This document shows, piece after piece, positions 19,409 to 30,143 of a stretch of 64,000 bases of DNA. Source of the DNA: Microbacteriaceae bacterium. GTDB lineage: Bacteria; Actinomycetota; Actinomycetes; Actinomycetales; Microbacteriaceae. The stretch lies in the NCBI GenBank assembly GCA_027490915.1, contig JAIXXG010000107.1:19124-83123 (forward strand), given 5' to 3'. The position numbers were made by a program, and so were the translations under genes. The notes beneath the pieces were generated by a model. That model was not told where the DNA came from, did no database searches, and worked only from the letters and a program-made list of their open reading frames with translations. How positions within the stretch are numbered: position 1 is the stretch's first letter; every line of letters begins with the position of its first letter.

Positions 19409-19480
19409 GCACGAACGTCTGCAGAACGACGTCGTGCGCGGTGTTTGGGGCTAGGCGCGCGATTCTGCAGACGTTCGTGC
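19409..19480. repeat. 18-bp perfect inverted repeat between hpt and ftsH
   Basis: GCACGAACGTCTGCAGAA (19409-19426) is repeated inverted at 19463-19480 with a 36-nt loop, 14 nt after the hpt stop. It could terminate or attenuate read-through into ftsH; it also resembles in layout the palindromes at 1678-1734 and 59697-59742. Confidence 0.8.
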
Positions 19481-19586
19481 CCGCTCCGCCGCGGGCGAAC
19501 AGCGCACGGGGTGCCAAGGGTCGCGCGATACCCTGGCAGGCACGTCTCACCAGAAGAAAGGTGCGGGGCGCCACGCCCGCCAGCCC

Positions 19587-21617
19587 ATGAATCTCAAGCG
19601 CATCACTCGAGGCCCCTTCCTCTACATCGTCGCCGGAGCCCTCGTGCTCTGGGTCGGCTTCGCCCTGCTCTCGGGCATCGGCGGCTTCCGGCAGATCAGC
19701 ACCCAGCAGGGCCTGGAGTTTCTGCAGGATGCCCAGCTGAAGAGCGTGAAGATCGTCGACGGCGAGCAGCGCGTCGACCTCGTGCTCGCCGAGCCCGACG
19801 ACGAGTACGGCACGAACGTGCAGTTCTACTACGTGGCACCCCGCGGTGCGGCGATCGTCGAGGCCGTCGACGCGGCGAATGTCGCGGACGAGTTCACCGA
19901 CGAGGTGCCGCAGACGAACTTCTTCGTCAGCCTGCTCGGTCTGATCATCCCGTTCGTCATCATCGGCCTCATCTTCTACTTCCTGCTCACCCGCCTGCAG
20001 GGCGGCGGCGGCCGGGTCATGCAGTTCGGCAAGTCGCGCGCGAAGCTCGTCAGCAAAGAGACGCCGCAGGTGACCTTCGCCGACGTCGCGGGCGCCGACG
20101 AGGCGATCGAGGAGCTCGAGGAGATCAAGGACTTCCTGAAAGACCCGACGCGGTTCCAGGCGGTCGGCGCGCGGATTCCGAAGGGCGTGCTGCTGTACGG
20201 CCCGCCCGGAACGGGCAAGACCCTGCTCGCTCGCTCGGTCGCGGGCGAGGCGGGGGTGCCGTTCTACTCGATCTCGGGCTCCGACTTCGTCGAGATGTTC
20301 GTGGGTGTCGGCGCGAGCCGCGTGCGCGACCTCTTCACCCAGGCGAAGGAGAACGCGCCGGCGATCATCTTCGTCGACGAGATCGACGCCGTCGGTCGTC
20401 ACCGCGGCGCCGGCATGGGCGGCGGCCACGACGAGCGCGAGCAGACGCTCAACCAGATGCTCGTCGAGATGGACGGCTTTGAGGCCAACACCAACGTCAT
20501 CATGATCGCGGCCACGAACCGGCCCGACATCCTCGACCCGGCGCTGCTGCGCCCGGGCCGCTTCGACCGGCAGATCCAGGTCGACGCCCCCGACCTCAAG
20601 GGCCGCCAGAAGATTCTCGAGGTGCACGCCAAGGGCAAGCCGATGGCCGAGAACGTCGACCTCGAGGTGCTCGCGCGCAAGACGCCGGGCTACACCGGCG
20701 CCGACCTCGCCAACGTGCTCAACGAGGCCGCCCTGCTCACCGCCCGCGCGCACGAGCAGATCATCACCAACGAGGCGCTCGACGAGGCCGTCGACCGCGT
20801 GATGGCCGGCCCGCAGCGCCGCACGCGCGTGATGCGCGACCATGAGAAGCTCATCACCGCGTACCACGAGGGCGGCCACGCGCTCGCGGCCGCGGCGATG
20901 CGCAACACCGATCCGGTGACGAAGGTCACGATCCTGCCGCGCGGACGCGCCCTCGGCTACACGATGGTGCTGCCGGTCGACGACAAGTACTCGGTCACCC
21001 GCAACGAGCTGCTCGACCAGCTGACCTACGCCATGGGCGGTCGCGTCGCGGAGGAGATCGTCTTCCACGACCCGACCACGGGCGCGAGCAACGACATCGA
21101 GAAGGCCACCGCCATCGCGCGCCGCATGGTCACCGAGTACGGCATGAGCGCGAGCATCGGCGCGGTCAAGCTGGGGCAGTCGAGCGGCGAGGTCTTCCTC
21201 GGCCGCGACATGGGCCACCAGCGCGACTACAGCGACAGCGTCGCCGAGCGCGTCGACGCCGAGGTGCGCGCGCTCATCGAGCAGGCGCACGACGAGGCGT
21301 GGCGGGTCATCAACGACAACCGCGACATCCTCGACCGCCTTGCGACCGAGCTGCTCGAGAAGGAGACGCTCGACCACCTCCGGCTCGCCGAGATCTTCGC
21401 CGATGTGAAGAAGCTGCCCGAGCGCCCGCAGTGGCTCTCGAGCACCGAGCGGCCGCTGCCGAACATCCCGCCGGTGCCGATGCCGACGAAGGCGCCTGTC
21501 GAGGCGGCCGCCCTCGCGAGCACCGCCGCCGACGCGCCCGCTCGCCCGAAGCGCGCCCCGCGCGCGAAGAAGGCCGACGGCACCGCCGAGAGCACCGCCG
21601 ACGGCGCGCGCGACTGA
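19587..21617 (+). CDS. ftsH: ATP-dependent zinc metalloprotease FtsH
   Basis: A 676-residue membrane AAA+ protease for membrane-protein quality control. Two transmembrane helices (about 10-30 and 112-134) flank a short extracytoplasmic domain; Walker A GPPGTGKT at 205-212, Walker B IIFVDEID at 261-268, arginine-finger region [18 protein letters not shown], and zinc site HEGGH at 427-431. The C-terminal 60 residues are a low-complexity Ala/Pro/Lys tail. A TACCCT box lies about 50 nt before the start. It heads the folate cluster. Confidence 0.98.
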   Translation: MNLKRITRGPFLYIVAGALVLWVGFALLSGIGGFRQISTQQGLEFLQDAQLKSVKIVDGEQRVDLVLAEPDDEYGTNVQFYYVAPRGAAIVEAVDAANVADEFTDEVPQTNFFVSLLGLIIPFVIIGLIFYFLLTRLQGGGGRVMQFGKSRAKLVSKETPQVTFADVAGADEAIEELEEIKDFLKDPTRFQAVGARIPKGVLLYGPPGTGKTLLARSVAGEAGVPFYSISGSDFVEMFVGVGASRVRDLFTQAKENAPAIIFVDEIDAVGRHRGAGMGGGHDEREQTLNQMLVEMDGFEANTNVIMIAATNRPDILDPALLRPGRFDRQIQVDAPDLKGRQKILEVHAKGKPMAENVDLEVLARKTPGYTGADLANVLNEAALLTARAHEQIITNEALDEAVDRVMAGPQRRTRVMRDHEKLITAYHEGGHALAAAAMRNTDPVTKVTILPRGRALGYTMVLPVDDKYSVTRNELLDQLTYAMGGRVAEEIVFHDPTTGASNDIEKATAIARRMVTEYGMSASIGAVKLGQSSGEVFLGRDMGHQRDYSDSVAERVDAEVRALIEQAHDEAWRVINDNRDILDRLATELLEKETLDHLRLAEIFADVKKLPERPQWLSSTERPLPNIPPVPMPTKAPVEAAALASTAADAPARPKRAPRAKKADGTAESTADGARD

Positions 21618-21625
21618 GCCTGCTC

Positions 21626-22207
21626 ATGACCGTCGACACCGGCCGCATCGAGGCGGCCGTCGCTGAGATCCTGGTCGCCATTGGGGAGGACCCCGAGCGG
21701 CCGGGCCTGGCGACGACGCCGCAGCGGGTCGCCGAGGCCTACGCCGAGTTCTTCGCGGGCGTCGGCGTCGACCCGGTGCCGCTGCTGCAGGACGAGCTCG
21801 CGACGCAGGACGCCCCCGAGCGCACCGGCGAGGCCGTGCTGCTGCGCGACATCGCGCTGCGCTCGATCTGCGAGCACCACCTGCTGCCGTTCACGGGCGT
21901 CGCGCACGTCGCCTACCTGCCGGGCGAGCGGCTCGTCGGCCTCGGCAGCATCACGCGGTGCGTCGAGACCCTCGCCTCGCGCCCGCAGCTGCAGGAGCGC
22001 CTCGGCGAGCAGATCGTCGACGCCCTCGACGCGGCGCTCGCTCCGCTCGGCGTGCTCGTCGTCATCGACGCCCGGCACGGCTGCGTCGGCGCGCGCGGGC
22101 CCCGTCAGGCCGACAGCACCACCGTCACGGTCGCCGCGAGCGGGATGCTCGCCGACCCCGCGCGGCGCACCGAGGTGATGGCGCTCATCGGCAGAGGCGC
22201 CGCGTGA
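21626..22207 (+). CDS. folE: GTP cyclohydrolase I
   Basis: A 193-residue enzyme converting GTP to 7,8-dihydroneopterin triphosphate, the first step of folate synthesis. The zinc/active-site motifs ICEHHLLPFTG and DARHGCVGARG are intact and the length is typical. The ATG lies 8 nt after the ftsH stop; the gene's stop overlaps the folP-folB start (GTGA). It is the first of four consecutive folate functions. Confidence 0.97.
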   Translation: MTVDTGRIEAAVAEILVAIGEDPERPGLATTPQRVAEAYAEFFAGVGVDPVPLLQDELATQDAPERTGEAVLLRDIALRSICEHHLLPFTGVAHVAYLPGERLVGLGSITRCVETLASRPQLQERLGEQIVDALDAALAPLGVLVVIDARHGCVGARGPRQADSTTVTVAASGMLADPARRTEVMALIGRGAA

Positions 22208-23484
22208 GCGGCGAGACTGTCGCGCCGCAGCCGCGCGCCGCAGCGGCGGCGGCGCGCCCAGAGGTATGGGGCGTGCTCAACGTCACGCCCGACTCGTTCA
22301 GCGACGGCGGGCGCTACCTCGCCCTCGACGCGGCCCTCGCGCAGGGGCGGGCGCTGGTCGCCGACGGCGCGTCCGTCATCGACGTCGGCGGCGAGTCGAC
22401 CCGGCCGGGCGCCGAGCCCGTGGCGCCGGAGGTCGAGCGCGAGCGCGTGCTGCCCGTGGTGGCGGCGCTCGCCGCGGAGGGCATCCGGGTCTCGATCGAC
22501 ACCATGAACGCCGAGACCGCGGCCGCCGCCGTCGAAGCCGGGGCCGCGATCGTGAACGACGTGAGCGGCGGCCTCGCCGACCCCGCCATGCTCGCGACCG
22601 TCGCGGGCCTGCCGTGCGACTACGTGGTCATGCACTGGCGCGGCCCGAGCGCGGTGTGGGACCAGGTGAGCGACTACGCCTGGGCGCCGCGCGACGTCGC
22701 CGACGAGCTGCGCGCGCGCCTCGCCGCGGCGCAGGAGGCGGGCATCGCGGCCGACCGGCTCTGGGTCGACCCGGGCCTCGGCTTCGCCAAGCGCGCCGAG
22801 CACAACTGGCAGCTGCTCGCGCGCCTCGACGAGCTGCGTGCCCTCGGCGCCCGTGTGCTGGTCGGCGCCTCGCGCAAGCGGTTTCTCGGAGCGCTGCTGC
22901 CCGAGGGCACCCCCGTCGACGAGCGCGATCTGCTGACCGCGGTGCTCTCGGCCCTCGTCGCCGATCGGGTGGATGCCCTGCGCGTGCACGACGTCGCCGC
23001 GAGCGCCCGCGCCCTCGCCGTGCAGCGGTCGCTCGCGGCTGCGGGCCCGGCTGCCGCGCCGGTGCAGGTCGCCCTCGAGGGTGCGTACACGGCGGCGGCC
23101 CCCGCGTCCTCCGCGCCGCACGCCGGCGACCGCATCACCCTCACGGGCCTGCGCGCGTTCGCCCACCACGGCGTCTTCGACCACGAGCGCCGCGACGGGC
23201 AGCAGTTCATCATCGACGTCGTCGCCCACCTCGACCTGCGTGCCGCCGCCGCCGGCGACGAGCTCACGGCGACCGTGCACTACGGCGAGCTCGCCGAGCA
23301 GGTGGTCGCCGCCGTCGAGACCGACCCGGTCGACCTCATCGAGACGGTCGCCGAGCGGGTCGCCGCCGTCGTGCTGCAGCACGGCGCGGTGTGGCAGACC
23401 ACCGTGACCGTGCACAAGCCGCAGGCGCCGATCACGGTGCCGTTCGCCGACGTGAGCGTCACGATCGTGCGGGGCCGGCCATGA
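22204..23484 (+). CDS. folP-folB: Fused dihydropteroate synthase - dihydroneopterin aldolase
   Basis: A 426-residue fusion. Residues about 20-280 are FolP: GVLNVTPDSFSDGG (23-36), DVGGESTRPGA (60-70), NDVSGG, DPGLGFAK and GASRKRFLG. After an Ala-rich linker (about 275-307), residues 308-426 are FolB: ITLTGLRAFAHHGVFDHER and VHKPQAPI. Separate genes are usual in most bacteria, and no stop or frame change lies between the two parts, so both activities should be on one chain. GTG start overlaps the folE stop; the folK ATG overlaps its stop. Confidence 0.95.
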   Translation: MSGETVAPQPRAAAAAARPEVWGVLNVTPDSFSDGGRYLALDAALAQGRALVADGASVIDVGGESTRPGAEPVAPEVERERVLPVVAALAAEGIRVSIDTMNAETAAAAVEAGAAIVNDVSGGLADPAMLATVAGLPCDYVVMHWRGPSAVWDQVSDYAWAPRDVADELRARLAAAQEAGIAADRLWVDPGLGFAKRAEHNWQLLARLDELRALGARVLVGASRKRFLGALLPEGTPVDERDLLTAVLSALVADRVDALRVHDVAASARALAVQRSLAAAGPAAAPVQVALEGAYTAAAPASSAPHAGDRITLTGLRAFAHHGVFDHERRDGQQFIIDVVAHLDLRAAAAGDELTATVHYGELAEQVVAAVETDPVDLIETVAERVAAVVLQHGAVWQTTVTVHKPQAPITVPFADVSVTIVRGRP

Positions 23485-24005
23485 CGAGCGCCCACCTCGC
23501 CACGGCCGTCATCGCCCTCGGCAGCAACCTCGGCGATCGCGAGGCCACGCTCGCGCGCGCGGTGGCCGCGCTCGACGCGCTGCCCGAGTCGAGCATCCTG
23601 GCGGTGTCGTCGTGGCACGGAACGGTCGCCCTCACCCTCGACGGCCTCGACCCCGCGAAGCCCGCCTACCTGAACGGCGTCGCCCTGCTGGCCACCCGGC
23701 TCGACGCGTACACGCTGCTCGACGAGCTGCTGCGCATCGAGGTCGAGAACGGCCGCGACCGCAGCGACCCGAGCGCCGAGCGCTGGGGCGACCGCACGCT
23801 CGACCTCGACCTCATCGCGCTCGACCAGCTCGAGATCGACTCCGACGTGCTGCAGCTGCCGCATCCCCGCGCGCACGAGCGCGACTTCGTGCTCGCCCCG
23901 TGGCTCGAGGTGCAGCCAGATGCCGAGCTCACGGGCCACGGCCCCATCGCCGCGCTGCTCGCGCGCCTGCGCTCGGCGGCCGACGATCCGGGCGGTGTCG
24001 CGTGA
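23481..24005 (+). CDS. folK: 6-hydroxymethyl-dihydropterin pyrophosphokinase
   Basis: A 174-residue kinase that transfers pyrophosphate from ATP to the pterin before FolP acts. IALGSNLGDREATL at the N-terminus, RWGDRTLDLDLI with the magnesium-binding Asp pair, and LPHPRAHERDFVLAPW are diagnostic. ATGA overlap with the preceding fusion and GTGA overlap with the next gene indicate tight translational coupling. Confidence 0.97.
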   Translation: MTSAHLATAVIALGSNLGDREATLARAVAALDALPESSILAVSSWHGTVALTLDGLDPAKPAYLNGVALLATRLDAYTLLDELLRIEVENGRDRSDPSAERWGDRTLDLDLIALDQLEIDSDVLQLPHPRAHERDFVLAPWLEVQPDAELTGHGPIAALLARLRSAADDPGGVA

Positions 24006-24454
24006 CCCGCACCCGCCCGCTGACGCTCGTCATCGCCGCGCTCGTCGGCGTCGCGAGCTCCTTCGTGCTCGACACCGTGCTCGCGATGCGCGGGTTCGCC
24101 ATCGTCGTGCCGCCGCTGTCGCTCGCCGCCGCCCTCGTGCTGATCGGCGCGGCGCTCATCGGCCTCGCCTGGCCGGTGCGCCGCGCGGCGAAGGGCGAGC
24201 GCCACATCGACCCCTTCTACGCCCTGCGCGTCGTCGTGCTCGCCAAGGCCAGCGCCGTCGCGGCGGCGCTGCTCGCCGGAGCCTCGGCGGGCATCCTGCT
24301 GTACCTGCTCACCCGCACGGTCGTGCCGTTAGGCTCGAGCCTGGCTGCGGGGGGCACCGTCGCGGCCGCCGTGCTGCTGCTGGTGGCCGCGCTCGTGGCC
24401 GAGCACTGGTGCGCCCTGCCCCCCGACGATCCGACCGAGGAGGCCGCCACATGA
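24002..24454 (+). CDS. DUF3180 membrane protein
   Basis: A 150-residue protein with four hydrophobic segments (about 6-28, 36-58, 75-100, 110-138). Position directly after folK and size match DUF3180, an actinobacterial family always found beside folate genes but without known function. GTG start overlaps the folK stop. Confidence 0.85.
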   Translation: MTRTRPLTLVIAALVGVASSFVLDTVLAMRGFAIVVPPLSLAAALVLIGAALIGLAWPVRRAAKGERHIDPFYALRVVVLAKASAVAAALLAGASAGILLYLLTRTVVPLGSSLAAGGTVAAAVLLLVAALVAEHWCALPPDDPTEEAAT

Positions 24455-25029
24455 CCACCACGCCCGACCCGACGCCCGCCGCCGAGCCCGACGCGAGCGG
24501 CACCGACGCGAGCACCACCGACGCGAGCAGCATCGACGCGAGCACCGAGCCCCCCAGCCTCGTGCGGCCCGAGACCGAGTGGCAGCGCGTGTCGCCGCGG
24601 TACATCCCGGTCGACATGATCGGCACCCTCATCTTCGGCGCCATCGCCACCGCGGCCGGATTCCTGCCCTACTGGTTCGGCTGGCAGGAGGGGTGGTTCA
24701 TCGGCGCGGGCATCGCCGTCATCTTCCTCATCACGCTCGCGCTCACGCCGCGACGGGTTCGCGCCATCGGGTACCTGCTGCGGGAGGACGACCTGCTGTT
24801 CCGCCGCGGCATCATGTTCCAGCGCTTCGTCGCGGTGCCCTACGGGCGCATGCAGCTCGTCGACATCAGCCGCGGACCGATCGCGCGGGCCTTCGGCCTC
24901 GCCGAGCTCAAGTTCGTGACCGCCGCGGCCCTGAGCGGCGTGCTCATCCCCGGCCTGCCGCTCGCCGAGGCCGAGCAGCTGCGCGACCACCTCGTCGCGG
25001 TCGCCGAGACACGCCGGGCGGGGCTGTGA
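24451..25029 (+). CDS. PH-domain (bPH2, YdbS-like) membrane protein
   Basis: A 192-residue protein. An Asp/Ser/Thr-rich N-terminus containing DAS repeats (about 1-38) precedes two membrane helices (about 55-95) and a bacterial PH-like domain with LLREDDLLFRRGIMFQRFVAVPYGRMQLVDI. Such proteins pair with a larger YdbT-like partner, here the next gene; the pair is thought to act at the membrane, but no reaction is known. Starts and stops overlap on both sides. Confidence 0.88.
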   Translation: MTTTPDPTPAAEPDASGTDASTTDASSIDASTEPPSLVRPETEWQRVSPRYIPVDMIGTLIFGAIATAAGFLPYWFGWQEGWFIGAGIAVIFLITLALTPRRVRAIGYLLREDDLLFRRGIMFQRFVAVPYGRMQLVDISRGPIARAFGLAELKFVTAAALSGVLIPGLPLAEAEQLRDHLVAVAETRRAGL

Positions 25030-26624
25030 CCGAGCAGCCCGCCGCACCCGAGCAGCCCGCCGCACCCGCCGGGCCCGCGCGCACCGACTTCGCCGACGGC
25101 GAGTGGCACCGCCTGCACCCGGCCACGCCGCTCTTCCGCGGCGGCATCGCCTTCGTCGCGATCATCGGCGTGCTCATCGTCAACCTGCGCGACCGCCTGC
25201 TGGCGATCTTCGTCGGGGCCGACGATGACGACTTCGTCAGCGGGGGTGACCTCGAGTCGGACGCGATCGACTACATCGTGCGCGAAGAGCTCATCATCGT
25301 CGCGCTGCTCGTCGGCATCGGGGTGCTCGCGCTGATCGTCGCGGGCTTCTGGCTGTCGTGGCGCGTGCACATGTTCCGCATCACCGATGAGGTCGTCGAG
25401 GTGCGGTCGGGCATCCTGTTCCGCACCAACCGCAAGGCGCGTCTCGACCGCATCCAGGGCATCAACATCGCCCGGCCGTTCGTGCCGCGCCTGTTCGGGG
25501 CCGCCAAGCTCGAGATCAGCGTGGCCGGCAACGATGCGAACGTGCCGCTCGCCTACCTGCGCGGGGCGGACGCCGATGCCCTGCGCCGCGACATCCTGCT
25601 GCTCGCATCCGGGGCCCAGCGCGCCGGTCGCCCCGCCGACCCTGCCGCGCCCGCAGCCGCCGACGCCGCGGGCTCCGGCATCGGGGGGATGCTCGAGCAG
25701 CGTGCCGCCGAGCTGCTCGCCCCCGAGCTCGACGTCGAGGTCGCCCAGCCGCAGTCGGTCGTGCACATGAACCCCGGCCGGCTCATCGGCTCGACGCTGC
25801 TCAGCGAGACGACGATCATCCTCGTCGCGATGCTCGTGGCCCTGACCGTGTTCATCGCCATCACGGGCGAGCTCGGGCTGCTGCTCGCGATGTTCCCCGG
25901 GCTCATCGGCCTCGGTGGCTTCCTCGTCACGCGCATCACGCGCTCGCTGCGTTACTCGATCGCGGCGACGCCCGACGGCGTGCGCGTCGGCTTCGGGCTG
26001 CTCTCGACGACGAACGAGACGCTGCCACCCGGGCGCATCCACTCGGTCAAGATCAGCCAGCCGCTGCTGTGGCGGCCCGCGGGCTGGTGGCAGATCGCCG
26101 TCAACCGCGCGTCGCGCTCGTCGCAGAACGGCGCCGCGGGGCAGCAGCAGACGACGATCCTGCCGGTGGGCAACCTCGACGATGTGCGGGCCGTGCTGCG
26201 CCTGCTGCTGCCTGAGGTGGCGACCGACGAGGCGATGCCCGTGCTCGAGCAGGGCATCCTGGGCCGCGATGCCGACGGCGGCTACACCGTCTCGCCGCCG
26301 CGCGCCCGCGTGCTGCGCTGGTTCTCGCGTCGCCGCAACGGGTATCTCGTGGGCCCGACCGCGGTGCTGCTGCGGGCCGGCGCCATCTGGCGCTCGCTGA
26401 CGATCGTGCCGCTCACGCGCACGCAGTCGGTCGCCGTGCGGCAGGGGCCGCTGCTGCGCGCGCTGCGGCTCGGCGAGGTGCACGTGCACACGGTCGCCGG
26501 CCCGATCGTGCCCTCGATCGGAGCCCTCGACCGCCGCGACGCGATGCGCTTGTTCGACGATGTCGCCCGCGCGTCGGTCAGCGCTGCGCAGGCCGACACG
26601 AGCCATCGCTGGCGGCAGGCGTGA
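25026..26624 (+). CDS. PH-domain (bPH2, YdbT-like) membrane protein, two or three PH repeats
   Basis: A 532-residue partner of the upstream gene. It has paired membrane helices near 40-60, 90-115 and 260-300, each followed by bPH2 repeats: FRITDEVVEVRSGILFRTNRKARLDRIQGI, then IAATPDGVRVGFGLLSTTNETLPPGRIHSVKI, then a C-terminal third (RRRNGYLVGPTAVLL, LTRTQSVAVRQGPL). GTG start overlaps the previous stop. Function is unknown; its place between folate and pantothenate genes is conserved in related actinobacteria. Confidence 0.88.
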   Translation: MTEQPAAPEQPAAPAGPARTDFADGEWHRLHPATPLFRGGIAFVAIIGVLIVNLRDRLLAIFVGADDDDFVSGGDLESDAIDYIVREELIIVALLVGIGVLALIVAGFWLSWRVHMFRITDEVVEVRSGILFRTNRKARLDRIQGINIARPFVPRLFGAAKLEISVAGNDANVPLAYLRGADADALRRDILLLASGAQRAGRPADPAAPAAADAAGSGIGGMLEQRAAELLAPELDVEVAQPQSVVHMNPGRLIGSTLLSETTIILVAMLVALTVFIAITGELGLLLAMFPGLIGLGGFLVTRITRSLRYSIAATPDGVRVGFGLLSTTNETLPPGRIHSVKISQPLLWRPAGWWQIAVNRASRSSQNGAAGQQQTTILPVGNLDDVRAVLRLLLPEVATDEAMPVLEQGILGRDADGGYTVSPPRARVLRWFSRRRNGYLVGPTAVLLRAGAIWRSLTIVPLTRTQSVAVRQGPLLRALRLGEVHVHTVAGPIVPSIGALDRRDAMRLFDDVARASVSAAQADTSHRWRQA

Positions 26625-27331
26625 GCGGCCGCGACGGGCGGCTCGGGGTCGGCGTCATCGGCGCGGGCCGCGTCGGGCCGGTGCTGGCAGCCGCCCTCGC
26701 CGGCGCCGGTCACGCGCTCGTCGGCATCTCGGCGGCCACCGACGACGAGCGCGACCGGGTCGCCGCCCTCCTGCCGGGGGCGCCGGTGCTCGACGTTCCC
26801 GCCATCGTCGAGCGCAGCGAGCTCGTCATCATCGCCGTGCCCGACGACCAGCTGCCCGATCTCGTCGCCGGGCTCGCGCGGCTCGGGGCCTGGCAGCCCG
26901 GCCAGCTCGTGCTGCACACGGCTGCGCGCTACGGCACCGCCGTGCTCGACCCCGCGCGGGCGGCGGGGGCGATTCCGTTGGCCGTGCATCCCGCCCTCGC
27001 CTTCACCGGCACGAGCGTCGACCTGGCCCGCCTGCGCGACGCGTGGTGTGCGGTCACCGCGCCGGCTCCGGTACTGCCGATCGCGCAGGCGCTCGTGGTC
27101 GAGATGGGGGCCGAGCCGGTCGTCATCGACGAGGGCGACCGCGCGGCGTACGCCGATGCGGTCGGTGCCGTCGCCGAGTTCTCGAGCGCGCTCATCGGCC
27201 AGTCGGTCGCCGCCCTGCGCGCGATCGGCGTCGACGAGCCGGGCCGGCTGCTCGGCGGCGTCGTGCGCTCGGCCGTCGAGAACGCGCTGCAGTCGGGTGC
27301 TGTCGAGAGCGTCGATAAGCTCGACCGGTGA
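26621..27331 (+). CDS. Rossmann-fold DUF2520 oxidoreductase-like protein
   Basis: A 236-residue protein. The N-terminal Rossmann motif GVIGAGRVGPVLAAALAGAGH (in two pieces, about 11-31) binds NAD(P); VIIAVPDDQLPDLV and HPALAFTG follow, and the C-terminal half is the helical DUF2520 domain. Genes of this type sit directly upstream of panC in many actinobacteria, and a link to pantoate supply has been suggested from context only. GTG starts overlap on both sides. Confidence 0.85.
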   Translation: MSGRDGRLGVGVIGAGRVGPVLAAALAGAGHALVGISAATDDERDRVAALLPGAPVLDVPAIVERSELVIIAVPDDQLPDLVAGLARLGAWQPGQLVLHTAARYGTAVLDPARAAGAIPLAVHPALAFTGTSVDLARLRDAWCAVTAPAPVLPIAQALVVEMGAEPVVIDEGDRAAYADAVGAVAEFSSALIGQSVAALRAIGVDEPGRLLGGVVRSAVENALQSGAVESVDKLDR

Positions 27332-28254
27332 GCACCGCCGCCCCACCGCCCCATGCCGGTCTGTCATCGGCTGGTCTGCCATCGGCCGGTCTGCCATCGG
27401 CCGGCCTTCCTCCGGTCGAGACGACGATCGCCGGGCTCCGCTCGCGACTCGACGCCGCGCGCGCCGAGGGGCGCACCATCGCCCTCGTTCCGACCATGGG
27501 GGCGCTGCACGACGGGCACCTCGCCCTCGTCGACCACGCGGCGGAGGCGGCCGACCTCGTCATCGTCTCGGTGTTCGTCAACCCGCTGCAGTTCGGGCCG
27601 GCGGAGGACTTCGACCGCTACCCGCGCGACCTCGAGGCCGACCGCGCGGCCCTCGCCGGGCTCGGCGTCGATGCGGTGTTCGCACCCGCCGTCGATGAGA
27701 TGTACCCGACCGGGCCCGTGCAGACGCGCGTCACGGCCGGGCCGGTCGGCACGATGTTCGAGGGCCGGTCGCGCCCCGGTCACTTCGACGGCATGCTGAC
27801 CGTCGTGGCGAAGCTGCTGGGCATCGCCCAGCCGCACGTCGTCGTCTTCGGCGAGAAGGATGCCCAGCAGGTCTTCCTCGTGCAGCGCATGGTGCGCGAC
27901 CTCGACATCCGCACCCGCGTCGACGTGGTCGAGACGGTGCGCGCCGACGACGGCCTCGCGCTGTCGAGCCGCAACACCTTCCTCGACCCGCGGCAGCGCC
28001 GCGCCGCCCGCGCGATCCCCGACGCGCTCGAGGCCGCCCAGTCGGCCGCCGACCGCGGTATCGACGCGGTGCTCGCCGCCGCGCAGGGCGTGCTCATGGG
28101 CGCCGAGGGTGTCGAGCTCGACTACGTCGCCGTCGTGCGCCCCGACACCTTCCAGCCGGTCGATGACGACCACCGCGGCCCCGCCCGCGCCCTCATCGCC
28201 GCGCGGGTCGGGCCGACGCGGCTCATCGACACCGCGCTGCTGCACCTCGGCTGA
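27328..28254 (+). CDS. panC: Pantothenate synthetase
   Basis: A 308-residue ATP-dependent ligase joining pantoate and beta-alanine. PTMGALHDGHLALVD, FVNPLQFGP, VVFGEKDAQQ and LSSRNTFL are the family motifs. The N-terminus is longer than usual, with SAGLPSAGLPSAGLP encoded by a short tandem repeat at about 27355-27410, so the true start might lie later, near VETTIAGLRSRL. GTG overlaps the previous stop. No panD or panB is adjacent. Confidence 0.95.
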   Translation: MSTAAPPPHAGLSSAGLPSAGLPSAGLPPVETTIAGLRSRLDAARAEGRTIALVPTMGALHDGHLALVDHAAEAADLVIVSVFVNPLQFGPAEDFDRYPRDLEADRAALAGLGVDAVFAPAVDEMYPTGPVQTRVTAGPVGTMFEGRSRPGHFDGMLTVVAKLLGIAQPHVVVFGEKDAQQVFLVQRMVRDLDIRTRVDVVETVRADDGLALSSRNTFLDPRQRRAARAIPDALEAAQSAADRGIDAVLAAAQGVLMGAEGVELDYVAVVRPDTFQPVDDDHRGPARALIAARVGPTRLIDTALLHLG

Positions 28255-28309
28255 CGCGCCTCGGCCCTCGGGCTCGCCGGTAGGCTGAAACGCTGAACCG
28301 AGGAGCCTC

Positions 28310-29824
<1,515 letters not shown>

Positions 29825-29853
29825 CGCGTCCGCTGGTGAAGTAGGGTCGCGTC

Positions 29854-30009
29854 ATGGTCTTCAATCGGGATGACGAGCTCAAGCTGCCCGGCGACGAGAA
29901 CAAGAAGCCGGCCATCAGCATGAACCGCATCGCGCTGTGGCTCGTCGTCGGCGGCATCGGCGCCTACCTGCTCATCTCGGGCCTCATCGGCATCGTCGCC
30001 AAGGGCTGA
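29854..30009 (+). CDS. Small single-span membrane protein
   Basis: A 51-residue protein: a hydrophilic N-terminus (FNRDDELKLPGDENKKP) followed by one transmembrane helix (about 26-48, IALWLVVGGIGAYLLISGL) and a short basic end. It lies 29 nt after lysS on the same strand. Codon third positions are strongly G/C, as in neighbouring real genes. Function unknown; membrane-protein accessory roles are common for such peptides. Confidence 0.7.
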   Translation: MVFNRDDELKLPGDENKKPAISMNRIALWLVVGGIGAYLLISGLIGIVAKG

Positions 30010-30022
30010 GCTTCTCTCGTCA

Positions 30023-30036
30023 CCCCCGTACGGGGG
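30023..30036 (+). promoter_or_regulatory. Putative operator CCCCCGTACGGGGG
   Basis: A perfect 14-bp palindrome, 25 nt before a TACCCT -10 box (30062-30067) that serves the secreted-protein gene at 30144. The motif-to--10 distance equals that at 806-818, and the same layout is seen at 5340-5353. Confidence 0.5.
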
Positions 30037-30143
30037 ACTGCCGCCGTCGCAGTGGCGCGCCTACCCTGGGCACACCCGTACCCCCATTCGCGCGGATGCC
30101 CACCCAGCCTCCCCGCGTCGCCCGACCCGAACGGCGACCCCCC

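Noticed and set aside
19392..21377. Long leftward open frame (661 codons) opposite ftsH
   Set aside because: It is the complement of a highly conserved ftsH gene in GC-rich DNA; its composition (Arg, Ala, Val, Asp, His runs) shows no family and no ribosome site.
27355..27410. Repeat in the panC N-terminus as a functional domain
   Set aside because: A short SAGLP repeat outside the conserved fold; more likely slippage in a non-essential extension, possibly before the true start.
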